10,369 bases of DNA from NCBI GenBank assembly GCA_001799475.1, contig MGTN01000153.1, positions 37,164 through 47,532 on the forward strand, given 5' to 3'. Below, piece after piece: positions 1-4,977 of the stretch; positions within the stretch are counted from its first letter, which is position 1; every line of letters starts with the position of its first letter. The notes beneath the pieces are model-generated. The model saw only the letters and a program-made list of their open reading frames with translations, did not search any database and was not told the DNA's origin. The translations under genes were made by a program, and so were the position numbers. This stretch comes from Desulfovibrionales bacterium GWA2_65_9 (lineage in GTDB: Bacteria; Desulfobacterota; Desulfovibrionia; Desulfovibrionales; Desulfovibrionaceae).

Positions 1-574
1 CCGAGGCGTCGCGCGCCGAATACGCCCGGCGCAGGGCCTGGCAGTCGTCCAGAAAGGCCACATTGGCCGGGTCCATCTCGGTCAGGGCCGCGCCGCTCAC
101 CGGCTGCTCGCCCTGGGCCATGAGCTCGGCCAGGCTGAGGAAGCTCTCCAGGGTCTCGGCACCCGGCAGCTGGCCCTCGCGGGCGGCGGCCTGCAAAAGC
201 TTGAAGTCCGCGTGCAGGGTCTTCTTGAGCAGGCGGTATTTCTCGCGCACCGCCGGGGATTTGCCCTTGTCCGGAGCCTTGTCCTGGCGGACGCTTTGGG
301 CGGCGTCATTTTTCGCGGTGGCCTGGGCGCAGGTCGGCACGCGGACCTCGCCAGCGCGCTTGGCCTTGAGCTTCACGCTGAGCCCGGCGTCCCGGAGCTC
401 GGCCACCAGCACCAGCTTGCGCAGGTCGCCCACGGGCAGGCCGCCGAATTGGCCGTCGAAAAGACCATCGGCAAGGCCCTCGGCAACACCTGTCTCCAGC
501 GCGTCGGCCAGCTCCCGCAGGAACTGCGGCAGGCCGCCGGCGGCCAGTTCACGCTCTCTCTTCCACGACCCCAT
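1..574 (-). CDS. XXXCH-domain protein of the GAK system, 3' end outside window
   Basis: 191 codons are visible and the reading frame runs off the left edge without a stop. The N-terminal part (about residues 5-73) starts with an amphipathic stretch (LPQFLRELADALETG), followed by a strand-like segment (LRKLVLVAELRDAGLSVKLK). This resembles the N-terminus of XXXCH/amphi-Trp type proteins. A charged linker (about 85-110) leads to a helical region (KYRLLKKTLHADFKLL, ESFLSLAELM, CQALRRAYSARDAS; 113-191). This matches my memory of the GAK-system XXXCH family of Desulfovibrio-like bacteria. The diagnostic C-terminal XXXCH motif would lie beyond position 1 and cannot be checked. The function of the family is unknown; its known partners (ATP-grasp, CofD-like and HprK-like proteins) are not in this window. 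I chose the ATG at 574 because AGGAG lies 6 nt upstream and it begins the conserved region. An in-frame ATG at 607 would add 11 residues but has a poorer site. The assignment comes from recalled family sequences, not a search. Confidence 0.72.
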   Translation of the reverse strand, partial: MGSWKRERELAAGGLPQFLRELADALETGVAEGLADGLFDGQFGGLPVGDLRKLVLVAELRDAGLSVKLKAKRAGEVRVPTCAQATAKNDAAQSVRQDKAPDKGKSPAVREKYRLLKKTLHADFKLLQAAAREGQLPGAETLESFLSLAELMAQGEQPVSGAALTEMDPANVAFLDDCQALRRAYSARDAS

Positions 575-580
575 GCCCTT

Positions 581-585
581 CTCCT
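581..585 (-). promoter_or_regulatory. Ribosome binding site deciding the XXXCH gene start
   Basis: On the minus strand AGGAG is followed by 6 nt and then the ATG at 574. The alternative in-frame ATG at 607 has only an AGGA about 10 nt away, so 574 is preferred. Confidence 0.6.
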
Positions 586-642
586 GCTGCGCCTGTGCCG
601 CGCCCATGCTGAAGATGTCCTGCGGCCTTCCGACCAGAAAAC

Positions 643-671
643 ATGCTACGGGATTCGCGCGGCCCTGGCAA
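643..671 (-). promoter_or_regulatory. Sigma-70-type promoter for the XXXCH gene
   Basis: Reading the minus strand, TTGCCA (-35, positions 671-666, 5 of 6 to consensus) is followed by a 17-nt spacer and TAGCAT (-10, positions 648-643, 4 of 6). It sits in the 138-bp gap after the shikimate kinase stop codon and would give a leader of about 60 nt before the ATG at 574. This suggests the XXXCH gene can be transcribed separately from shikimate kinase. It is a motif match only. Confidence 0.5.
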
Positions 672-712
672 CGCCGCTCCCGGCGCGGCGCCCCCCGGCC
701 TTCCACACGGCT

Positions 713-1282
713 CTACTCGCGGCCCTCCAGGCGCCCTTCCAAACGCCCTTCCAAACGCCCTTCCAAACGATTGACCTCAGCCATGGCCTCGTCCACCAGG
801 GCCTCCAGCGGCTGGTCCGCGCGCAGCACCACGCGCGCGCAGCCGAGGTACAGCGCCTCGCGCTCGGCCAGCACCTGGCGCACCTCGGCCTTGATGTCCG
901 CCCCGGTGAGCGAGGGCCGCTGGGCCTGGCCCGGCGAATGTTCCAGGCGCTCGGCCAGCACCTCTGCCGGGGCCTTCAGATAGAACACCCGGCCGCCCGC
1001 CAGCAGCTCGCGGTTCTCCTGCGCGAGCACAATGCCGCCGCCGCAGGACACCACCTGCCCGGTGAACACCGCCACCTCGGACAGGGCCAGGGTCTCGGCC
1101 TCGCGGAAGGCCTCCCAGCCGCCCGCAGCCACGATCTCGGCCACGGTCTGGCCCGTGCGCAAGAGCACGCGCTGGTCCGTGTCCACAAAGGGCCGCTTGA
1201 GCCTGGCCGACAGCCTGCGGCCCAGGGTGGTCTTGCCGCTGGCCCGCGCGCCGATGAGATAGATGTTCGCCTCGCCCGACAT
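713..1282 (-). CDS. aroK: Shikimate kinase
   Basis: This 189-residue cytoplasmic enzyme phosphorylates the 3-hydroxyl of shikimate with ATP, the fifth step of the shikimate pathway to chorismate and aromatic amino acids. Visible motifs in order: Walker A GARASGKT (11-18); the shikimate-binding DTD (34-36); FREAE with the conserved Arg60; the GGG loop (81-83); the lid arginine in QRPSL (Arg122); and Arg141 in the REALY segment. Family members are usually about 170-180 residues. The surplus here is a C-terminal tail of four RLEG units (172-187) encoded by a 12-bp tandem repeat. The start at 1282 fits the family N-terminus and follows a GAGGGGG purine run. An upstream in-frame TTG at 1342 falls inside the predicted -35 box, so it is not used. 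The divergent neighbour is the DUF933 gene; no other aromatic-pathway gene is in view. Confidence 0.93.
   Translation of the reverse strand: MSGEANIYLIGARASGKTTLGRRLSARLKRPFVDTDQRVLLRTGQTVAEIVAAGGWEAFREAETLALSEVAVFTGQVVSCGGGIVLAQENRELLAGGRVFYLKAPAEVLAERLEHSPGQAQRPSLTGADIKAEVRQVLAEREALYLGCARVVLRADQPLEALVDEAMAEVNRLEGRLEGRLEGRLEGRE
722..769. repeat. 12-bp tandem repeat at the 3' end of aroK
   Basis: The unit cccttccaaacg occurs three times without a mismatch (734-745, 746-757, 758-769). A decayed fourth copy (722-733) differs at 4 positions. On the coding strand each unit encodes Arg-Leu-Glu-Gly. Because the unit is a multiple of three, copy-number change would lengthen or shorten the tail without breaking the frame. 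Confidence 0.9.
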
Positions 1283-1313
1283 GGGTGTTCCCCCTCGCGT
1301 TTCTTGTGGCCCG

Positions 1314-1342
1314 ACCCTACGGCAATTCGCGTCCGGATTCAA
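1314..1342 (-). promoter_or_regulatory. Candidate promoter for aroK
   Basis: Minus strand: TTGAAT (-35, 1342-1337), a 17-nt spacer, and TAGGGT (-10, 1319-1314). The predicted start of transcription would be about 25 nt upstream of the ATG at 1282. The -10 box is weak (3 of 6), so this rests mainly on position and spacing. Confidence 0.4.
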
Positions 1343-1368
1343 ACGCGGCCGAGGCCCCCAGGCCGGGC

Positions 1369-1397
1369 TTGCCTCCGGCCCGGTTCCCGCCTACACT
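1369..1397 (+). promoter_or_regulatory. Candidate promoter for the DUF933 gene and ferredoxin
   Basis: TTGCCT (1369-1374), a 17-nt spacer, and TACACT (1392-1397), each 4 of 6 to the sigma-70 consensus. It would give a leader of about 45 nt before the ATG at 1448. The -35 box lies back to back with the divergent aroK promoter, 26 bp away. The -35 box also sits between two 6-bp inverted GC-rich arms (1363-1368 and 1378-1383), which may be chance in such GC-rich DNA. Confidence 0.42.
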
Positions 1398-1447
1398 CAT
1401 CGCCCTGCGAGACACGCAAGCCCACATCGACAACACAAGGATTCCCC

Positions 1448-2461
1448 ATGAAAACCGCCATCTTCGGTTTTTCCGGTTCTGGAAAGACCGACATGTTCGC
1501 CGCCCTGGCCGGCGAAAAGGCCGCCACCGCCGGCAACCGCGCCATGGTCAAGGTGCCTGAGCCGCGCCTGGAGCCCCTCATCAAGCTGTTCAGCCCCAAG
1601 AAGGTCACCTTGAGCGAGATCGAGTACCTGGACGTGCCCGGCGGCGGCGGCAAGGGCCACGGCCTGGGCGAAAAAGTGCTGAACGACATCCGCCCCTACG
1701 ACTGCCTGCTCTGCGTGCTCGACGCCTTCAGCGGCCTGGCCGATCCCAAGCAGCAGTACGGCGCGGTGGAGGCCGACCTGCTGGTCAGCGACCTGGCGGT
1801 CATCGAGAAGCGCCAGGAGCGCATGCAGAGCGACAAGAAGAAGAACAAGGAGCTGGTCGACACCAAGGAGGAGGAATGCCTGGCCAAGGCGAGAGCCCTG
1901 CTGGATGACGAGAAGCCCCTGCGCGTGGACCCGGCGCTGTGCAACGAGCCCTGCATGCGCGGCTACCGTTTCCTCTCGGCCAAGCCCATCCTGTACACCT
2001 GGAACATCGCCGAGAAGGACATGGGCACGTATGAGCTGCCCGCCGACGGCCTGAGCCAGATGCACATGGCTGTCAGTGCGCGTCTGGAGCGCGAGCTCGC
2101 CGCCATCGCGGACCCCGAGGAACGGGCCATGTTCCTGACCGACCTGGGCCTCACCGAAAGCGCGCTGTCCATGGTCATCTCGCGCACGTACAAGCTCCTC
2201 GGCCTGATGAGCTTCCTCACCGCCGGACCACCGGAGGTCCGCTCCTGGCCCGTGCGCGTGGGCGCAACCGCGCCCGAGGCCGCCGGGGTCATCCACACGG
2301 ACTTCCAGAAGGGCTTCATCCGCGCCGAGGTCATCGGCTACGCCGACTTCCTCAAGGCGGGCGATTTCAAGAAAGCCAAGGAGCTGGGGCTTGCCAGACT
2401 AGAGGGTAAAGATTACTATGTGCATGACGGCGACATCATCGAGTTCCGCTTCAACGTCTGA
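1448..2461 (+). CDS. YchF-like P-loop NTPase paralogue with DUF933/TGS C-terminus
   Basis: 337 residues, slightly shorter than canonical YchF/OLA1 (about 363). The N-terminal G domain has a Walker A of form GFSGSGKT (7-14) instead of the usual G-x-P-N-V-G-K-S. A G3-like DVPG (62-65) is followed by a Gly-rich loop and GLGEKVLNDIRPYD, the YchF counterpart of switch II. A charged helical insert (about 112-150) probably forms the coiled coil. KPILYTWNIAE (179-189) occupies the nucleotide-base recognition position (NxxE, the motif that lets YchF bind ATP). SARLERELAAI (210-220) is G5-like. The C-terminal part (255-337: TAGPPEVRSWPVR, GVIHTDFQKGFIRAEVI, LEGKDYYVHDGDIIEFRFNV) is a very good match to the YchF TGS/DUF933 domain. 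Its cellular role is unknown; a ribosome- or stress-linked regulatory NTPase is an inference from YchF. The start has AGGA 6 nt upstream. A ferredoxin follows after 54 bp, likely in the same transcript. Confidence 0.85.
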   Translation: MKTAIFGFSGSGKTDMFAALAGEKAATAGNRAMVKVPEPRLEPLIKLFSPKKVTLSEIEYLDVPGGGGKGHGLGEKVLNDIRPYDCLLCVLDAFSGLADPKQQYGAVEADLLVSDLAVIEKRQERMQSDKKKNKELVDTKEEECLAKARALLDDEKPLRVDPALCNEPCMRGYRFLSAKPILYTWNIAEKDMGTYELPADGLSQMHMAVSARLERELAAIADPEERAMFLTDLGLTESALSMVISRTYKLLGLMSFLTAGPPEVRSWPVRVGATAPEAAGVIHTDFQKGFIRAEVIGYADFLKAGDFKKAKELGLARLEGKDYYVHDGDIIEFRFNV

Positions 2462-2463
2462 CG

Positions 2464-2488
2464 CTTCCGGCCTGCGCCGCCCCGGAAG
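2464..2488 (+). repeat. Small hairpin between the DUF933 gene and ferredoxin
   Basis: CTTCCGG (2464-2470) and CCGGAAG (2482-2488) can pair as a 7-bp stem with an 11-nt loop, starting 3 nt after the DUF933 gene stop. There is no T-run, so it is not a convincing terminator. It could be an mRNA processing or stability element, or chance. Confidence 0.3.
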
Positions 2489-2515
2489 TGTCGCAAGACC
2501 CTCGGAGGCCCGGCC

Positions 2516-2800
2516 ATGCAACAGAACACGAGGCAGCAGACAACCGCCCAACAGCCTGCGGCGCAGCAGGCCGACACGCCACAGGGCGCGGCCCTGCACG
2601 AGGTGCTCATCGACCGCTCGCACTGCAACGCCTGCTCCGGCTGTTGCGACATCTGCCCGGACATCTTCGAGTGGGACGCGGACATGGGGCGGCCCAGCCT
2701 GAAGCGCCAGCACGCCACCCACGACGAGGTGCGCGAGGCCATCAGCCTGTGTCCCCGCCGCTGCATAACCGCAGAGGGCTGGGAAGAGGAATTCTATTAG
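2516..2800 (+). CDS. Single-cluster [4Fe-4S] ferredoxin
   Basis: A 94-residue soluble electron carrier. Cys37, Cys40, Cys43 and Cys47 form C-x2-C-x2-C-x3-C-P, and the remote Cys79 lies in SLCP. In Desulfovibrio single-cluster ferredoxins the first three plus the remote Cys ligate one [4Fe-4S] cluster (or a [3Fe-4S] form). The Cys equivalent to Cys47 can pair with another Cys in those proteins, but here that partner position (near DEVREAI) has no Cys. Cys44 and Cys83 are extra. The body (about 28-86) follows the family closely, including the acidic segment DIFEWDAD. The first 25 residues form an unusual Gln/Thr/Ala-rich extension. The start is fixed by GGAGG 7 nt upstream of ATG. It probably shares the DUF933 gene's promoter. 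Its redox partner cannot be told from the window. Confidence 0.9.
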   Translation: MQQNTRQQTTAQQPAAQQADTPQGAALHEVLIDRSHCNACSGCCDICPDIFEWDADMGRPSLKRQHATHDEVREAISLCPRRCITAEGWEEEFY

Positions 2801-2808
2801 GACTCTTT

Positions 2809-2833
2809 TCCGGGGGGAATGATTCCCCCCGGA
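2809..2833. repeat. G/C-run hairpin after the ferredoxin gene
   Basis: A perfect inverted repeat with 11-bp arms (TCCGGGGGGAA and its complement) around a 3-nt loop, starting 9 nt after the ferredoxin stop. It is preceded by TTTT but has no T-run after it. It could act as a 3'-end stabilising or terminating hairpin for the plus-strand unit. The tail CCGGACCCCC resembles a motif I recall as common between genes in desulfovibrios. Confidence 0.6.
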
Positions 2834-2844
2834 CCCCCTCCGTT

Positions 2845-2894
2845 CAAGTCGAAGTGCCGGTTCCGCGCAAGCGCGGAACCGGCACTTCGACTTG
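2845..2894. repeat. Perfect 24-bp inverted repeat
   Basis: Arms 2845-2868 and 2871-2894 are exact reverse complements (caagtcgaagtgccgg... against ...ccggcacttcgacttg), separated by only 2 nt (AA). In RNA this would be a near-uninterrupted hairpin of about 23 bp with a 4-nt loop. Neither side has a T-run. It lies in the spacer between convergent genes. Confidence 0.85.
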
Positions 2895-2936
2895 GGGCGG
2901 GCTTCACAGAGATATTCTTCGAGACATCCCGACAAA

Positions 2937-2981
2937 GCCGAAAGGGCTGCTTCAGGTTCTTCCTGAAGCAGCCCTTTCGGC
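2937..2981 (-). terminator. Perfect 20-bp hairpin, likely terminator of the HsdR-N/FapA operon
   Basis: Arms 2937-2956 and 2962-2981 are exact reverse complements around a 5-nt loop. Reading the minus strand, the stem is followed by TTTGTC, a short and imperfect U-tract, about 60 nt after the FapA stop codon. On the plus strand the stem is followed by GTCATGG, so termination in that direction is less likely. The stem is much longer than a typical Rho-independent terminator. Confidence 0.5.
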
Positions 2982-2988
2982 GTCATGG

Positions 2989-3007
2989 GGGGGGCTTGAA
3001 GCCCCCC
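2989..3007. repeat. G6/C6 hairpin downstream of the FapA-family gene
   Basis: GGGGGGC (2989-2995) pairs with GCCCCCC (3001-3007) around a 5-nt loop. It sits between the FapA stop codon and the 20-bp hairpin on the minus strand. With the neighbouring CCAGGGGC hairpin it forms a compound GC-rich palindromic unit. Confidence 0.55.
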
Positions 3008-3015
3008 AGCGGGGT

Positions 3016-3034
3016 CCAGGGGCAGCGCCCCTGG
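3016..3034. repeat. CCAGGGGC/GCCCCTGG hairpin, intergenic palindromic element
   Basis: 8-bp arms (3016-3023, 3027-3034) with loop AGC, lying 8 nt after the FapA-family stop codon on the minus strand. Together with the adjacent GGGGTCC and G6/C6 hairpin it gives the GGGGTCCAGGGGC layout that I recall as a widespread intergenic palindrome in GC-rich proteobacteria. Repetition elsewhere in this genome cannot be seen here. Confidence 0.55.
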
Positions 3035-3042
3035 CCTCTCGC

Positions 3043-4977
3043 TTAGACGCTGCCGGTGATGATTTCCTTGTTCTGAACATCCCAAGAAAACACGCAATGT
3101 TCCATGGGCCGCTCCACGTGCAGGGAGCGGCCGCCCATTTTGATGGCCACGCCCTGGTAGGCCGTGCCACGGATGATTATGCGCGCCGAGGCCACACGCT
3201 CCAAGTACTCCTGGGCCATTTCGGCCAGACTGCGCTGGATCTGCTTGATGCGCGACTCGATGCTGTCGCGCCGGTTCAGCAGCTCCTCAGCCTCGTCACG
3301 GCGCTCTGCGCGGAGCTTGGACAGCGCCATGACCCCATCGCCCTCGCCCAGCACGAACATCGAGCGCTCCTTGAGCACCTTGAGCTCGCGCAACTCCTTG
3401 ATCAGGGCGGCGATCTCCGGGGTCTCGTGGCTTAAGGCCAGCGTCGTGACCATGCCGCGCTCGCTGCCGACGTCAAAGGCCTCAATACCTTTCGCGCTGA
3501 CCACGGTGCCGCCCATGATACGGCCCTTGGGGTCGCTGACGCGCAGGAAGCCCCCGCTTGTTACGCGCGAGCCCTTGTTGCTCTTGCTGCCGACCATGGA
3601 CAGGGCCCCGGTGACATCCCCACCAGCCTGGATATGGGCGTTGTGGGTGAAGGCCGCGCTGACGTTCCCGCCTGCCTCCACATAGGCCGCCTCATCGCCG
3701 GACATGAAGATGCCGCCGCGCACGATGACGTCGCCACCGGCGACGATGCGCGCGCTCTCCACCATGCCCTCCACCAGGATCTGGCCCGGCGCCTGGACCG
3801 TGAAGCCCGTGCGCACCGTGCCGCCCACGCGCACCGAGCCGAGCGGTAGCTCGACGTTGCCGGTTCCGTAGTCCACGTCGCCGGTGATGTTCAGCAGCTC
3901 GGACACGTCCAGGCTGCCCTTGCCGGACAGCACCACTCCGGGGATCTTGGCGCGGAACAGCGCGCCGTTCTCCAGGGCCTCCACGTTCTTGCCCAACGCC
4001 AGGCGCAACACCGCGCCGTCGCGCGCCGTGACCACCGCGCCGGTCACGTCGCGCCCAGGCACGCCCTTGGTCGGAGGCAGCAGCCGGGCGATGTCCTGGC
4101 CCTTCTCGGCCACGGCAAACAGCCCACGGTTGCGGTAGTCCAGCCGCGCCATCTCGTCCGGGGGCTCCTCGCAGGCATGCCCCCCGCACAGAAGCTCCAG
4201 GCGGCCGTTCTCGCCGTGTACCGGGGCCTGGCCCTGAGCCACCACGATGTCTTCCACCGCCTTGTTTATCGCGTGGGCCTTTGCCAGTCCGGCAACAATA
4301 CGCTCCACCTGGATGCCGAAATTCACGCCCTGGCCGGCCAGAATCTGCACCAGGCCTTCGGCCGTGAGCCCGACACCCTGGGCGTCCCTGGCGTAGAGCG
4401 TGGCCAAAGCCTGGAGCTTGTCTGCGGAGATGCGCACCAGGGGCGACACCTCGATCTTGAGGTCGTCCATGCGCACCAGCCCGGCCACCTTGGCCGTGAG
4501 CACGCCGTCCCGGTCCTGGGCAATGCCGCCCGCCACGGAGATGACTCGCGCCGCAGCCTGAACTGGCGGCGGCACCAGATTCCCGGCGATATCCCGGCCT
4601 TCCTGGGCCATTACCGCCGGGTGCAGCTTGCCGATGACCTGTCCGGGGAGCACCGGGTAATTCGGCGACCCTGCGAGTTCGACCCAGGCATCCTGAGCAA
4701 TCTGCGGAGGCATGCCCCTGGCGACGACGATGTGGCTGGCGTCCTTGCCGGACAGCAGCAGCCGCACAACCTCGGTCGCGTGCTCCTCATCCATGGGGGC
4801 CGTGATGCCCGTGTCGCGCAGCGACTGGCGCAGCAGTTCCACAGACAGGGGCCGCCCCGAGCCGCGCGCCGGGCAGTAGCGACTCACGCCGGCCTTCATG
4901 CGCGAGGGGGTGCTGCCGAAACGCAGGACAGCGTCGGCGTTCGCAGCATCCTTCGGGCAGTCATCCTGCACGGTCAT
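3043..4977 (-). CDS. FapA-family (DUF342) polymer-forming protein
   Basis: 644 residues with no signal peptide or membrane segment. The region about 246-515 matches the FapA core: ARLLPPTKGVPGRDVTG (297-313), LALGKNVEALENGALFRAKIPG, NITGDVDYGTGN (363-374). It is followed by Gly-rich beta-helix-like repeats (SVRVGGTVRTGFTVQ, ARIVAGGDVIVRGGIF, AYVEAGGNV, AHIQAGGDV; 381-457) and IMGGTVVSAKGIEAFDVGSE (487-506). A charged helix rich in Glu, Lys and Arg (about 519-595) is probably a coiled coil, and a short C-terminal beta domain ends the protein (598-644). Residues 84-182 look like an earlier, diverged copy of the domain at 246-362. FapA proteins are linked to flagellar or cell-surface assembly, but no motility gene is in the window, so the role here is open. 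The ATG overlaps the upstream stop codon in ATGA, implying translational coupling with the HsdR-N-like gene. Confidence 0.87.
   Translation of the reverse strand: MTVQDDCPKDAANADAVLRFGSTPSRMKAGVSRYCPARGSGRPLSVELLRQSLRDTGITAPMDEEHATEVVRLLLSGKDASHIVVARGMPPQIAQDAWVELAGSPNYPVLPGQVIGKLHPAVMAQEGRDIAGNLVPPPVQAAARVISVAGGIAQDRDGVLTAKVAGLVRMDDLKIEVSPLVRISADKLQALATLYARDAQGVGLTAEGLVQILAGQGVNFGIQVERIVAGLAKAHAINKAVEDIVVAQGQAPVHGENGRLELLCGGHACEEPPDEMARLDYRNRGLFAVAEKGQDIARLLPPTKGVPGRDVTGAVVTARDGAVLRLALGKNVEALENGALFRAKIPGVVLSGKGSLDVSELLNITGDVDYGTGNVELPLGSVRVGGTVRTGFTVQAPGQILVEGMVESARIVAGGDVIVRGGIFMSGDEAAYVEAGGNVSAAFTHNAHIQAGGDVTGALSMVGSKSNKGSRVTSGGFLRVSDPKGRIMGGTVVSAKGIEAFDVGSERGMVTTLALSHETPEIAALIKELRELKVLKERSMFVLGEGDGVMALSKLRAERRDEAEELLNRRDSIESRIKQIQRSLAEMAQEYLERVASARIIIRGTAYQGVAIKMGGRSLHVERPMEHCVFSWDVQNKEIITGSV

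Noticed and set aside
676..705. Possible terminator after shikimate kinase
   Set aside because: A 6-bp GC stem can form, but there is no T-run after it, so I do not call it.
1363..1383. Inverted GC-rich arms around a predicted -35 box as a repressor operator
   Set aside because: Six-bp all-GC arms are expected by chance in such DNA, and there is no second copy nearby.
212..1447. A long plus-strand open frame joined to the front of the DUF933 gene
   Set aside because: It is antisense to shikimate kinase and the XXXCH gene, its translation shows no domain, and the real start at 1448 has a ribosome binding site and an upstream promoter.
2399..3097. Minus-strand open frame of 232 codons across the ferredoxin and hairpin region
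   Set aside because: It is antisense to the ferredoxin, runs through the hairpin cluster, and has no recognisable domain. The ferredoxin frame has a clear cluster motif.
2488..3435. Plus-strand open frame of 315 codons across the ferredoxin, hairpins and the 3' end of the FapA gene
   Set aside because: It is a different frame from the ferredoxin and antisense to FapA; its length reflects G+C-rich third positions.
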